DNA of 64,000 nt, from assembly GCF_042646605.1 (NCBI RefSeq), contig NZ_JBHRUG010000031.1:1-64000 (forward strand). The letters are read 5' to 3'. Below, in pieces: positions 8,099 to 16,946 of the stretch; position 1 is the first letter of the stretch, and each line of letters starts with the position of its first letter. The DNA comes from Litchfieldella rifensis (lineage in GTDB: Bacteria; Pseudomonadota; Gammaproteobacteria; Pseudomonadales; Halomonadaceae). Position numbers and translations under genes: made by a program. Under the pieces are notes generated by a model. It searched no databases. It was not told the DNA's origin and saw only the letters and a list, made by a program, of their open reading frames with translations.

Positions 8099-8212
8099 CG
8101 ATCCTTTACGCCAGTTGAGAGTGCGGGCATCGCGCGAGTCCGGCTGTTGATTGACTTTCTCACTGAGCGGGTTGGTGATATTCCTGGGATCGAGACGCCG
8201 CACCCCGGTTGA
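8099..8212 (+). pseudogene. C-terminal remnant of a LysR-family regulator
   Basis: After a TAG at 8096-8098 the frame reads ARVRLLIDFLTERVGDIPGI and stops at TGA 8210-8212. This is the usual end of the effector domain of a LysR regulator (VRxxIDFLxERxG). Nothing of the DNA-binding domain is present upstream, where the NYN gene ends. The fragment is about 35 codons and has no start signals. The match is short, so the family call is good but not certain. Confidence 0.6.
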
Positions 8213-8263
8213 CGATACCTACAATGACTATGTCTCAACACGGCTTGTGTAGGGAGGGCAGGT

Positions 8264-8680
8264 ATGGCGATAACACTGAACCACACTATCGTGCATGCGA
8301 AAGACCCTGAGGCGACGGCAGCGTTCCTGACGGAGATTCTCGGTCTAGCACCACCGCGCCAACTGGGGCATTTCACGGTCGTGCAAGTCGGCGACACATC
8401 CTTGGACCTGATACGCGGCGACGAACCCATTTCTCCACGTCATTTTGCATTTCTGGTCAGTGAAGACGAGTTCGATGACATCTTCGATCGTCTGCGCCAA
8501 CGCGGGCTTACCTACTGGGCGGATCCTTTCCATAAGGAGCCCAACCAAATCAATCACTGGGATGACGGGCGGGGCCTCTACTTCGATGATCCAAACGGCC
8601 ACCGTCTGGAGATCATCACGCGACCCTATGGTAGCGGTGGCCTCGAGGCCAAGCATCCCAATCCATTGCTGTCACGCTGA
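8264..8680 (+). CDS. VOC-family protein
   Basis: A 138-residue glyoxalase-fold protein. The first module begins ITLNHTIVHAKDPEATAAFL, giving a histidine metal-ligand candidate at residue 7. The second contains YFDDPNGHRLEIITRPYG near residue 108, with the glutamate of the DPNGHxLE signature. Length matches a single-chain VOC protein, normally a dimer. A strong AGGGAGG precedes the ATG. The gene follows the LysR remnant, whose lost intact form may have controlled it. Substrate unknown; different from the VOC gene at 5195. Confidence 0.88.
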   Translation: MAITLNHTIVHAKDPEATAAFLTEILGLAPPRQLGHFTVVQVGDTSLDLIRGDEPISPRHFAFLVSEDEFDDIFDRLRQRGLTYWADPFHKEPNQINHWDDGRGLYFDDPNGHRLEIITRPYGSGGLEAKHPNPLLSR

Positions 8681-8707
8681 TAACGAGCTAAACACAGGGA
8701 GCTTCCA

Positions 8708-9049
8708 ATGTCTGACCGTGTCATTCTCACCACCTCCTCGCATCTCGAGGGCTATCGCGTTACCGAACATATCGACATCGTCTCGGCCGAATGCGTTTTC
8801 GGTATGAACGTGCTGAAGGATATGTTTTCAAGCCTTCGCGACTTCTTCGGTGGGCGCAACAAGTCGTCCCAGGATGCCCTCCGTGAGGCCCGAGTCGCTT
8901 GTTTGAACGAACTGCGCCGAGAGGCGGAGTCGATGGGGGCCAATGCCGTGATAGGCGTCGACCTCGACTACAGTGAGATTTCGGGTGGCGGCAAGTCCAT
9001 GCTGTTCCTGGTGGCCACCGGGACCGCCGTGAAGGTGGCCAAGGCCTGA
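8708..9049 (+). CDS. YbjQ-family (UPF0145) protein
   Basis: A 113-residue member of the YbjQ/UPF0145 family, a small oligomeric fold of unknown function sometimes called heavy-metal binding. The typical layout is seen: LTTSSHLEGYRVTEHIDIVS at the N-terminus, AECVFGMNV, an amphipathic helix with ALREARVACLNELRREAESM, and the conserved GANAVIGVDLDY followed by the strand MLFLVATGTAVKV. Start supported by GGGAG before the ATG. It is 27 bases after the VOC gene and may be cotranscribed with it and with the SnoaL-like gene downstream. Confidence 0.9.
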   Translation: MSDRVILTTSSHLEGYRVTEHIDIVSAECVFGMNVLKDMFSSLRDFFGGRNKSSQDALREARVACLNELRREAESMGANAVIGVDLDYSEISGGGKSMLFLVATGTAVKVAKA

Positions 9050-9087
9050 ACTGAGGTTTCCGAGACCTCAAGGAGACGAGAGGCGTC

Positions 9088-9471
9088 ATGACGGACAACA
9101 CCCTATTCAAGGAACTCGAAGCGGTTGAAGAAGCTTTCAACCAAGCGGTCGTCTCGAATGACGTAGCCGAGATATCGGCATGTATCTCGGAAGACTGGGT
9201 CCTGGTGACACCCGAGGCGGGGCCGGTATCCCGAGAAGGATTCCTGCAGGCAATAGGAGAAGGCGTTCTTAGTCATTCCAGCATGACCAAGGACCTGGAT
9301 CGTGTCCGTGTATACGGCAATGTCGCGGTAGTTACGGGGCGTGGTCGAAACACAGGGATGTTCAAGGGAGCCCCCATCAGTGCCGACGAGTGGGTGACCG
9401 ATGTTTATGTGAAAACGGAAGGGCGCTGGATATGCGTTCTCACCCATTTGACCCCTGTTGCTGGGAACTGA
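9088..9471 (+). CDS. SnoaL-like/DUF4440 nuclear-transport-factor-2-fold protein
   Basis: A 127-residue cone-shaped NTF2-fold protein. Conserved features are the first helix ELEAVEEAFNQAVVSNDVAE, CISEDWVLVTPEAG, and the final strands VTDVYVKTEGRWICVLTHLT, as in DUF4440 proteins. These act as small-molecule isomerases, hydrolases or binding proteins, so no reaction can be assigned. The start has AAGGAG upstream. It is the last gene of the patchwork region before the dense GC-rich core genes begin. Confidence 0.82.
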   Translation: MTDNTLFKELEAVEEAFNQAVVSNDVAEISACISEDWVLVTPEAGPVSREGFLQAIGEGVLSHSSMTKDLDRVRVYGNVAVVTGRGRNTGMFKGAPISADEWVTDVYVKTEGRWICVLTHLTPVAGN

Positions 9472-9494
9472 TGTGACATGCCCCATTCAGTGAG

Positions 9495-9626
9495 CTACTT
9501 GTAGATAAGCAGTGCCAAGAGCACGGTTGCCCAGAAGGACGGGGCAGCCTTCCTGCCGATCACTGTGCTGACGCTGGTCGTGCTCTCCTGATCGCGGCTG
9601 AAGCCGCTCCTGCCGGGTGGTGTCAT
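9495..9626 (-). CDS. Possible 43-residue membrane microprotein
   Basis: The minus strand holds a short frame starting MTPPGRSGFSRD and ending in a hydrophobic stretch, APSFWATVLLALLIYK. It could be a single-pass small membrane protein, but there is no clear ribosome site and it lies in the promoter space of the TrmO-like gene. I recognise no family. Listed only because the C-terminal hydrophobic segment looks non-random. Confidence 0.18.
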   Translation of the reverse strand: MTPPGRSGFSRDQESTTSVSTVIGRKAAPSFWATVLLALLIYK

Positions 9627-9690
9627 GCTGCTATTCTCGGTAAGCCAGCGTGGCAACGAAAGTAGCAAGGCGCTTGAACAGTGAGGGACC

Positions 9691-10107
9691 ATGAACGAAA
9701 CCGACTACACGATTGAACCCATTGGGGTGATTCGTTCTCCACTGACGAGTCGCAAGGAGGCGCCCCGCCAGGCAGACGAGGGCGCGCCGGAGGCGTGGCT
9801 GGAGGTTTTCGATGCGGTGGCGGAAGGGCTTGACGGCATCGAGGTTGGCGACGAGATTCTCGTGCTGACCTGGCTGCATCACGGGCGGCGGGACGTGCTC
9901 AAGGTGCATCCGCGCAGCAGGGTCGAGGCGTCGTTGATCGGGGTGTTCGCCACACGCTCGCCGGATCGTCCCAATCCGGTGGGGCTGCATCGGGTGTCGG
10001 TGCTGGAGGTTGCCGGGCAGCGGCTGAGGGTGGCTGCCATGGAGGCAGTCGATGGCACGCCGATCGTCGATATCAAGGCCGTGCTCAGGAATATCGATGA
10101 ACGGTGA
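9691..10107 (+). CDS. TrmO-like (TsaA/YaeB) protein, short form
   Basis: A 138-residue protein of the TsaA/TrmO family, which N6-methylates t6A at position 37 of certain tRNAs using S-adenosylmethionine. The opening IEPIGVIRSPLTSRKEAPRQ and the central FATRSPDRPNPVGLHRVSVLE (SAM-binding part of the beta barrel) are well conserved. The E. coli enzyme is about 235 residues, so this one has only the N-terminal catalytic domain, a known short form whose tRNA activity is less certain. GAGGG lies just before the ATG. It precedes polB by 74 bases. Confidence 0.85.
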   Translation: MNETDYTIEPIGVIRSPLTSRKEAPRQADEGAPEAWLEVFDAVAEGLDGIEVGDEILVLTWLHHGRRDVLKVHPRSRVEASLIGVFATRSPDRPNPVGLHRVSVLEVAGQRLRVAAMEAVDGTPIVDIKAVLRNIDER

Positions 10108-10181
10108 TAGGTGGCTGGGCCGGTAGGGTTCGACGCCCCTCACTTGGCGGGTAAACTCGCACTCTGAAACAGGTTGTTGAG

Positions 10182-12554
10182 GTGGCAGCGGTGGATCTAC
10201 AGCAGGGGTTCGTTCTGACCCGGCACTGGCGCGATACGCCCGCTGGCACGCAAGTCGAGTTCTGGCTGGCGACCGATGACGGTCCCCGGCATATCCGCCT
10301 GCCTTGCCAGCCCTCGGTGGCCTTCCTGCCTGTCGATCAGCGCGAGCTGGCCGAGTCGTTGCTGCGCGGTGAGCACGGCGTCGAGCTTCGCCCGTTGGAG
10401 CTGCGCGATTTCCACCACCGGCCCGTGCTCGGCCTGTATTGTCGGCAGCACCGCCAGTTGATGCACCTCGACAAGCGATTGAGGCAGGCGGGGGTCGATG
10501 TCTTCGAGGCCGATGTCCGGCCGCCGGAACGCTATCTGATGGAGCGCTTCATCACCGCGCCGGTGTGGTTCGGTGGCACGCCGCACGCCAGCGGCATACT
10601 GCTTGACGCGCAGATGAAGCCCGCACCGGAGTACCGTCCCCGCCTCAGGCTGGTCTCCCTCGATATCGAGACCAATGCCCGGGGCGAGCTGTATTCCATC
10701 GCTCTCGAAGGCTGCGGCGAGCGCCAGGTCTACATGCTCGGGCCGGCGAACGGGGAGGGGGCTGCGATCGGCTTCCGGCTCGACTACTGCGACACCCGGG
10801 CGCAACTGCTCGAAAGGCTGAACCAGTGGCTCGCCCTGCATGATCCCGACGCCATCATCGGCTGGAACCTCGTGCAGTTCGATCTGCGCATCCTGCACGA
10901 GCATGCCGAGCGCCAGCGGGTTCCGTTGCGCCTGGGGCGCGACGGTGGCGTGATGGAGTGGCGCGAGCACGGCAGCCGTAGCAACCACTACTTCGCGGCA
11001 GCGGCCGGACGCCTGATCATCGACGGTATCGAGGCGCTGCGTTCGGCGACCTGGAGCTTCTCGTCGTTCAGCCTCGAAAACGTCGCGCAGATGCTGCTTG
11101 GCGAAGGCAAGGCGATCGACACCCCCTACCAGCGCATGGACGAGATCGATCGCATGTTCGCCGAGGACAAGCCTGCGCTGGCGCGCTACAACCTCAAGGA
11201 CTGCGAACTGGTGACGCGGATCTTCGCCAAGGCCGAGTTGCTGGACTTCCTGCTCGAGCGTGCCACCGTCACGGGGTTGCCCGCCGACCGCAGCGGCGGC
11301 TCGGTCGCGGCCTTCAGCCATCTCTACATGCCGTTGATGCACCGCCAGGGCTTCGTCGCGCCGAACCTGGGGGAGCGGATGCCGGAGGCCAGCCCGGGGG
11401 GCTTCGTGATGGATTCGCGGCCCGGCCTGTACGACTCCGTGCTGGTACTCGACTACAAGAGCCTGTACCCGTCGATCATCCGCACCTTCCTGGTCGACCC
11501 GGTGGGGCTGGTGGAGGGCATGCGCCATCCCGCGGACAGCGAGTCGGTGCCAGGCTTTCGCGGGGCGCGCTTCTCGCGCACCCGGCATTGCCTGCCGGCC
11601 ATCGTGGCGCGCGTCTGGGAGGGCCGCGAAGCGGCCAAGCGCGAGAACAACCAGCCACTCTCCCAGGCGCTGAAGATCATCATGAACGCCTTCTACGGCG
11701 TGCTCGGCTCCAGCGGTTGCCGCTTCTTCGATCCACGCCTGGCGTCGTCCATTACCCTGCGTGGCCACGAGATCATGCGCAAAACGCGCGAATTGATCGA
11801 GGCCGAAGGCTATACCGTGATCTACGGCGATACCGACTCCACCTTCGTCTGGCTCCGGGCGGCACATTCGGAGGATGACGCGGCGCGTATCGGCCGGAGC
11901 TTGGTGCAACACGTCAACCAGTGGTGGCGCGAGCACCTGCAGCGCGAGTTCGGCCTGGAAAGTGCGCTCGAGCTGCAGTTCGAGACGCACTACCGTCGTT
12001 TCCTGATGCCCACCATCCGCGGCGCCGAAGCGGGCAGCAAGAAACGCTATGCCGGGCTGGTCAGGGGCGCGGATGGCAGCGACAAGATGGTCTTCAAGGG
12101 CCTGGAAACGGTGCGTACCGATTGGTCGCCACTGGCCCAGCAGTTCCAGCAGGGGCTCTACCTGCGCATCTTCAAGCGGCAGCCGTACCAGGATTATGTG
12201 CGCGACTACGTGCGCCGCACCCTGGCGGGCGAACTCGATGACCTGCTGATCTACCGCAAGCGGCTCCGGCGACGGCTGGACGACTACCAGCGCAACGTGC
12301 CGCCGCACGTCCGCGCGGCGCGCATCGCCGACGACTACAACGACCGGCAGGGCCGGCCGCGGCAGTACCAGAATGGCGGCTGGATCAGCTACGTGATGAC
12401 GGTCGCGGGCCCGGAGCCCTTGGAAACGCAGCATTCAGCGCTCGACTATCACCACTACCTCACACGCCAGCTACAGCCGGTGGCGGACGCTATCCTGCCG
12501 TTCGTGCAGGACGATTTCGCGAGACTGATCGACCAGCAGCTCGGCTTGTTCTGA
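10182..12554 (+). CDS. polB: DNA polymerase II (family B)
   Basis: A 790-residue family B polymerase, close to the E. coli length of 783. The proofreading exonuclease motifs are SLDIET near residue 160, NLVQFDLRIL near 230 and YNLKDCELV near 340. The polymerase motifs are DYKSLYPSII near 425, KIIMNAFYGVLG near 500, YGDTDSTFVW near 547 and KKRYAGL near 620. In relatives it restarts stalled forks and performs SOS-related bypass synthesis. I saw no LexA box directly upstream. The track-length start is a GTG at 10182; the GTG at 10191 has TGAGG at a better spacing and may be the real one. It is close behind the TrmO-like gene. Confidence 0.97.
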   Translation: MAAVDLQQGFVLTRHWRDTPAGTQVEFWLATDDGPRHIRLPCQPSVAFLPVDQRELAESLLRGEHGVELRPLELRDFHHRPVLGLYCRQHRQLMHLDKRLRQAGVDVFEADVRPPERYLMERFITAPVWFGGTPHASGILLDAQMKPAPEYRPRLRLVSLDIETNARGELYSIALEGCGERQVYMLGPANGEGAAIGFRLDYCDTRAQLLERLNQWLALHDPDAIIGWNLVQFDLRILHEHAERQRVPLRLGRDGGVMEWREHGSRSNHYFAAAAGRLIIDGIEALRSATWSFSSFSLENVAQMLLGEGKAIDTPYQRMDEIDRMFAEDKPALARYNLKDCELVTRIFAKAELLDFLLERATVTGLPADRSGGSVAAFSHLYMPLMHRQGFVAPNLGERMPEASPGGFVMDSRPGLYDSVLVLDYKSLYPSIIRTFLVDPVGLVEGMRHPADSESVPGFRGARFSRTRHCLPAIVARVWEGREAAKRENNQPLSQALKIIMNAFYGVLGSSGCRFFDPRLASSITLRGHEIMRKTRELIEAEGYTVIYGDTDSTFVWLRAAHSEDDAARIGRSLVQHVNQWWREHLQREFGLESALELQFETHYRRFLMPTIRGAEAGSKKRYAGLVRGADGSDKMVFKGLETVRTDWSPLAQQFQQGLYLRIFKRQPYQDYVRDYVRRTLAGELDDLLIYRKRLRRRLDDYQRNVPPHVRAARIADDYNDRQGRPRQYQNGGWISYVMTVAGPEPLETQHSALDYHHYLTRQLQPVADAILPFVQDDFARLIDQQLGLF

Positions 12555-12609
12555 GCCTGGCCCTATGAGCTGACCTATTCCCACTCCGGCGCCCAAGCCA
12601 TTCGGATTC

Positions 12610-13986
12610 TCAGCGTTCGAGATGTCCATGAATCCATCGCACAACACTCCTCTCGCCTTGCTGGAAGGTGCTGTTCACCACGGCGATGTCCCCGGCATCG
12701 TTCACGGCAAGCTTGCGCATCAACATCCCCTGCAGGCTGCCATTGAATCCCGAAGCCGACACCCCGCTGTGCGGCACGATCACTGGTGCAGCAAAGTGTT
12801 CGCCGCCATCCGTCGAGCGCGTCATGCCCAATCCTCGGGATCGATGGCCAAGGCGAGGGAACAACTCCCACAGCACGTATACGTTATTGCTTGAGACGGC
12901 GAGCGACGGGAAGCCAACACTGTCGAAGCGTTCCGCATGGGCGGTCGAAATGTCCTGTGTCGATTGGAAACCCTCGCCTGGGCGTGCCTGGGTATAGCGA
13001 ATATGCGCTTGTCGCCACATGCCTTCCGGACTTTCGGCGTATACCAGGTGCACGATGCCGTCGTCGTCCACCGCGAGCTTCGGCGCGTCCGCATGGCCAT
13101 CTGTCTCGTCGACGGTGCGAGGCGCGTCGAACGCGTCGCTCTGGCTGTCGAAAACCATGTAGTGGATATCGGCTGCCGTATCTTCGCCGACGGTCCATGC
13201 CAGATGTACTCGTCCGTTGTCATCCGCGGCGATACTCGGTGCGCGAGCGGGGAGGGCGTCGTTACCGGCGATATGCTTCGGTTCCGAGAAGGTGTGGCCG
13301 CCATCGCTGGAACGGCTGATCCGTAGCCTGCCTTCATACTCCGTCCAGGCCGCCCAGAGTCCACCGTCAGGCCCTTCCGCCAGATCCAGGCTGCCGTTAT
13401 CCCAACGCCGGGCGGTCAGCCGCCCCTTGCCGGCTCCATTCTGCGTGTTGGAGAGGTTGACCGGCTCGCTGAACGTCTCGCCGCCGTCTCGTGATTGGGC
13501 GAAGAGGATCTCGCCACCGTGGGTGCCACCAGAAAAGATGATTTCCTGCCAGAGCACGTAGACGGTATCCGGCTCGTTGGCGGCCATGACCACGCGTGGG
13601 AGCCAGGAGAACGTATCGGCGCTGCGCGAGATATTGACCGGTGTATCCAGCTGTGGCTCTCCACTGCGATCGTAGCGCTGGAGAAATACATCCTGTCGTG
13701 TCTGATCGGCCCAGACGACCGCAGCCATGCCGTCCTCGTGCAGGGCCACCGAAGGGTCGTCCACGTAGCGGAAATCCGATTCGTTCATGCGCCAGGGGCC
13801 CATATGGGCCTCTCCGGTGGCCACTTCCCGGGCATCTCCCCAGACGATGCCGGCGTTTTCTTCAGAGCCTGCCATTGGCGACGACAGCGCAAGCGCCAGC
13901 ACGGCGACAACTCGAGAAGTGGCCACCGCTCTTCCGCGAAGTGAAGAGGAAGGCGATTTCCGATGCTGGTTCTGATCCTCCTGCAT
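12610..13986 (-). CDS. Exported BNR/Asp-box (sialidase-fold) propeller protein
   Basis: A 458-residue protein with a signal-like segment at residues 24-40 (VVAVLALALSSPMAGSEE). It carries at least three Asp-box repeats, SRDGGETFSEP, SSDGGHTFSEP and STDGGEHFAAP, of the type found on the blades of sialidase-fold beta-propellers. No sialidase arginine triad or FRIP motif was seen, so an enzyme activity cannot be assigned. It probably sits in the periplasm or is secreted. Convergent with polB (55 bases between) and divergent from the DM13 gene. The start ATG lacks a strong site, and the N-terminal region before the hydrophobic part is long, so a later start is possible. Confidence 0.8.
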   Translation of the reverse strand: MQEDQNQHRKSPSSSLRGRAVATSRVVAVLALALSSPMAGSEENAGIVWGDAREVATGEAHMGPWRMNESDFRYVDDPSVALHEDGMAAVVWADQTRQDVFLQRYDRSGEPQLDTPVNISRSADTFSWLPRVVMAANEPDTVYVLWQEIIFSGGTHGGEILFAQSRDGGETFSEPVNLSNTQNGAGKGRLTARRWDNGSLDLAEGPDGGLWAAWTEYEGRLRISRSSDGGHTFSEPKHIAGNDALPARAPSIAADDNGRVHLAWTVGEDTAADIHYMVFDSQSDAFDAPRTVDETDGHADAPKLAVDDDGIVHLVYAESPEGMWRQAHIRYTQARPGEGFQSTQDISTAHAERFDSVGFPSLAVSSNNVYVLWELFPRLGHRSRGLGMTRSTDGGEHFAAPVIVPHSGVSASGFNGSLQGMLMRKLAVNDAGDIAVVNSTFQQGERSVVRWIHGHLER

Positions 13987-14114
13987 CGTTGCTTACCCGG
14001 CATGTAGACAAGGAATTGGGTGCTGATCCAAGTGTAGCGTTGCCCTAAAGCGCGTTCCGGTCGAGTCAGTCGATTCGACTATTCTGTAGTTGTCATGGCT
14101 CGGACGATTGACGA

Positions 14115-14585
14115 ATGAAAAAAATTCTATTGCTGGTGCTTTCGCACTTGCTGGTTGGGGTGGTGGGGTTCGCCATCGGCATCTACACGCTACCGATTCT
14201 GATCGCGCCACCTTCGCCGTCGGAGCAGGAACTGGAGGCTCGCAACGAGCAGGCTCTGTACACGGCAGAGTTCCGGCGTGATCTCGAGGGAAGCGACATG
14301 CTGCACTGGGGTGAGGGCACCGTGTCGATCGGGCGGCAAAGCATCACCTTCGTCGGCAAGCTTGCGCCGGGGCCGGACTACAAGCTCTACCTCTCGCCCG
14401 AGTTCGTCGAAACCGAGGAGGAATTCGAGCGCTTGAAGGATCGGATGGCGCGGGTTGGCGATGTCAGGACCTTCGAGAATTTCATCGTCGCCGTGCCCGA
14501 GTCGGTGGATGCGGAGAGCTATAACACCGTGATCGTATGGTGTGAGTCGTTTGCCCAGTTCATCACCGCTGCACGCTATCGATAA
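14115..14585 (+). CDS. Membrane-anchored DM13-domain protein
   Basis: A 156-residue protein with an N-terminal membrane segment (residues 4-28, LLVLSHLLVGVVGFAIGIY) and a DM13 domain from about residue 50. DM13 features are GEGTVSIG, LAPGPDYKLYLSP and the end NTVIVWCESFAQFITAA, with the single conserved cysteine near residue 144. DM13 domains are beta sandwiches suggested to take part in redox or heme-linked processes; the role here is unknown. Divergent from the BNR propeller gene and nine bases before the GNAT gene, so probably cotranscribed with it. Confidence 0.83.
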   Translation: MKKILLLVLSHLLVGVVGFAIGIYTLPILIAPPSPSEQELEARNEQALYTAEFRRDLEGSDMLHWGEGTVSIGRQSITFVGKLAPGPDYKLYLSPEFVETEEEFERLKDRMARVGDVRTFENFIVAVPESVDAESYNTVIVWCESFAQFITAARYR

Positions 14586-14593
14586 GGAAGAAC

Positions 14594-15106
14594 ATGACGA
14601 TGCGCATCACGATACGCAGTGAAACCCCACGGGACATCGAGGCCATCGAAGCGCTGACCGCCCTGGCTTTCCTCGATGCTCCACATGCGAGCCATACCGA
14701 GCAGTTCATCATCAATGGATTACGCAAGGCGGGGCAGTTGTCGGTTTCACTGGTGGCCGAAGACCGTGATGGCATCGTTGGGCATGTCGCGCTATCGCCG
14801 GTAACCCTCTCGGATGGCAGTGTCGGGTGGTATGGCCTGGGCCCGATATCCGTCACGCCGGAGCGACAGGGGCAGGGGATTGGCTCCAGGCTCATGGAGC
14901 GGGTGCTGGCCATGTTGCGCGAGAAGGGGGCTTCAGGCTGCGTTCTGCTGGGGGACCCCAACTACTATTCCCGCTTTGGCTTCAAGGCCGAGCCTTCCCT
15001 CGTGCTGCCCCGCGTGCCCGCCGAGTATTTCCAGGCCATTGCGTTCCAGGGAGCCATACCCGCCGCTACTGTTTCCTTTCATGAGGCGTTCGATACCCAG
15101 GGCTGA
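14594..15106 (+). CDS. GNAT-family N-acetyltransferase
   Basis: A 170-residue acetyltransferase of the YhbS-like type. The acetyl-CoA pyrophosphate loop RQGQGIGSRLM near residue 92 is intact, after the strand GLGPISVTPE. The later motif GDPNYYSRFGFK near 118 is typical of YhbS-like proteins. Substrate unknown. AAGGA precedes the ATG and it lies nine bases behind the DM13 gene. Its TGA stop is followed, in the same frame and without interruption, by the remnant of a PhnB-like protein, which points to a deletion next to this gene. Confidence 0.9.
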   Translation: MTMRITIRSETPRDIEAIEALTALAFLDAPHASHTEQFIINGLRKAGQLSVSLVAEDRDGIVGHVALSPVTLSDGSVGWYGLGPISVTPERQGQGIGSRLMERVLAMLREKGASGCVLLGDPNYYSRFGFKAEPSLVLPRVPAEYFQAIAFQGAIPAATVSFHEAFDTQG

Positions 15107-15433
15107 CAATCCATACGCTGTAGCTCCGGCACCACCGCCCTTAACGGTGAGCCGGTGTTCCAGTTCAACGAGGCGATCTCGTTGCAGATCGATTGCGAGA
15201 CCCGGGAAGAGGTGGACCACTTCTGGGAGACGCTTTCCGAAGGTGGCGACGAGAGAGCCCAGCAGTGCGGCTGGCTCAAGGACAAATACGGCCTTTCATG
15301 GCAGGTGGTCCCCAGGGTGCTGATCGAGATGTCGAGTGATTCCGACTCGGGAAAATCGCAGCGGGTGTTCCAGGCGATGCTGGGGATGAAGAAAATCGAG
15401 ATTGCCGAGCTGGAACGTGCCTATGGCGGATGA
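15107..15433 (+). pseudogene. PhnB-like (3-dmu/VOC) protein, 5'-truncated
   Basis: The frame after the GNAT stop is open to 15433 and encodes the second half of a PhnB/3-demethylubiquinone-methyltransferase-like VOC protein: GEPVFQFNEAISLQIDCETR, EVDHFWETLSEGG, CGWLKDKYGLSWQVVP and the conserved end with VFQAMLGMKKIEIAELERA. About 60 residues that normally precede it are missing. A start at the ATG-less region would need the GTG near 15149 or the in-frame GTG/TTG codons, and no ribosome site is seen. I treat it as a non-functional remnant joined to the GNAT gene by deletion. Confidence 0.75.
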
Positions 15434-15460
15434 GTGATCGCCGGCGTTGACCGAATGAAT

Positions 15461-15486
15461 GCGGGCCGCGCTCTTGCGCGGCCCGC
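15461..15486. terminator. Strong hairpin between convergent genes
   Basis: GCGGGCCGCG at 15461-15470 pairs perfectly with CGCGGCCCGC at 15477-15486 over a six-base loop. It lies between the PhnB remnant and the convergent GDPD gene, so it can serve both directions. No long T-run follows. Confidence 0.6.
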
Positions 15487-15498
15487 TCCGTTGGCGGC

Positions 15499-16803
15499 TC
15501 AGGCGTCCGGATTCACGCAGTTGTCATAGAAGGTCACGGTGGCCGGCCAGTCGGAGAACAACCCGATGATGCCGACGTCACGCGCCAGGACATCGAGCGT
15601 GAGCAGCTTGTCGCCGTCGTTGCCGATCACATCGTCGGTGGTCTGGTAGTACCAGGCGCCATCCTGGCTCAGCGGTGCCGAGCGCTCGAACGTCCAGGTG
15701 ATGATGTCGAGACCGGCGTCGCGGGCGTGTTCGGCGTAGACCGAGGGGACGATTCGGTTGCCGGTATCGCCGGCCTCGGCATTGGCGGCGAGCAGCATCC
15801 ACATCGGCGGGGCAATGATGTTCACGCCCTGTTCCGCCAAGGCCTCCATGCTCGGCGACCAGGTGTCCGGGTTGGTGTGGTCGAAGCCTTCAGCGTCGTA
15901 ACGGCCATCGAGATATACCGCTTGTTCGCCGAATTCGGGTTCGTTGGCTATCCAGTAGCGCACGTCGTCGAGATTGAACGACTGGGCGTAGACATTACGG
16001 GGTGGTACGTCGGCGGCCTTGTACTCGTCGATCATCTTCTGGGCGTAGTCTTCCTGGCTCAATCCGTCGAAAGGCATTGCCACGCTGGGTTCCTTGAGCT
16101 CCGGTGTCATCTTCACACCCAAGGCCTTGAATAGCTCGATGCTCTCGGCATGGGTCATCAGTGTGCCGCGAGAGGCGTAGAGGTCGGTGCGCCAGCCGGG
16201 AGTGCCGGCCAGATAGTCTTCGATGCTGCGCGCCTCGGTGTTGGCGCCTTCCATCTTGCCTTCGAGCGTCTGGAACTCGGCCACTGTGATGTCACTGGTG
16301 CAGCATTGAATGTCCGCCGCGTTCATCAGTTCGCCGGTCGCCGAGTCGAACTCCGGCGGCACGCTGCACTTCTGGGCCAGGTCCGTCTCCAGGATGTTGG
16401 TGGTGGCATGCAGGTCGCATTGCGAGTGCCGGCAGACGAGCTCCTGGTCGGCGGTAAAGGCCACATCACACTCCAGCACACCAGCCCCCATCTGGGCGCC
16501 GGCAATATAGGACTCGCGGGTGTGTTCGGGAAACTGCATCGCCGCGCCGCGATGACCGATCGAGAAATCCGTTCTGCGCCAGTTACGGTTGCTGGAAGCG
16601 CAGTGCAGTAGGTCAGTCTTGAGCTCACGCTCGCGTTGCGTGTCTTCGTCCATGTTCTGGACCAGATAGAACGGACGGGGCCCGAGGGTCACGGAATCGG
16701 CGGCGGGCATCGCGCCGTTTTGTGGGGCGGCCCATACCGGGGTCATGAACGCTAGCATCGAAAGCAAGCACAGGGGGAGAAAGATCGTGATGTTCTTTTT
16801 CAT
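15499..16803 (-). CDS. Exported glycerophosphodiester phosphodiesterase
   Basis: A 434-residue protein that hydrolyses glycerophosphodiesters to glycerol-3-phosphate and an alcohol, by family. A signal peptide is clear (FLPLCLLSMLAFMTPVWAAP, residues 8-27). The GDPD core has IGHRGAAMQFPEHT near residue 84 (catalytic His-Arg), the metal-binding glutamate and aspartate in LECDVAFTADQ near 112, a histidine in CRHSQC and the glutamate in TPELKEP. The insert with paired cysteines (residues 130-180) suggests a disulphide-bonded periplasmic or secreted enzyme. GGGAG precedes the ATG. Monocistronic; no Pho box was evident. Confidence 0.92.
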   Translation of the reverse strand: MKKNITIFLPLCLLSMLAFMTPVWAAPQNGAMPAADSVTLGPRPFYLVQNMDEDTQRERELKTDLLHCASSNRNWRRTDFSIGHRGAAMQFPEHTRESYIAGAQMGAGVLECDVAFTADQELVCRHSQCDLHATTNILETDLAQKCSVPPEFDSATGELMNAADIQCCTSDITVAEFQTLEGKMEGANTEARSIEDYLAGTPGWRTDLYASRGTLMTHAESIELFKALGVKMTPELKEPSVAMPFDGLSQEDYAQKMIDEYKAADVPPRNVYAQSFNLDDVRYWIANEPEFGEQAVYLDGRYDAEGFDHTNPDTWSPSMEALAEQGVNIIAPPMWMLLAANAEAGDTGNRIVPSVYAEHARDAGLDIITWTFERSAPLSQDGAWYYQTTDDVIGNDGDKLLTLDVLARDVGIIGLFSDWPATVTFYDNCVNPDA

Positions 16804-16946
16804 GGGGAGTCTCGCTGTTTTCTTCCTGAAAACCGGATGCGGGAACCCTGAGTATCACCGGTGGCGTGTTACAGGGTAGTGATATCGCGTTGATGGCCCC
16901 TAACAGGGTAGAAGCTTTCTTTCATCCCTGGCGTGACGTTTCCTGG

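Noticed and set aside
10197..12434. A 745-codon open frame on the minus strand opposite polB
   Set aside because: It mirrors the codon pattern of a GC-rich gene, matches no family and has no start signals. The plus-strand polymerase motifs are complete.
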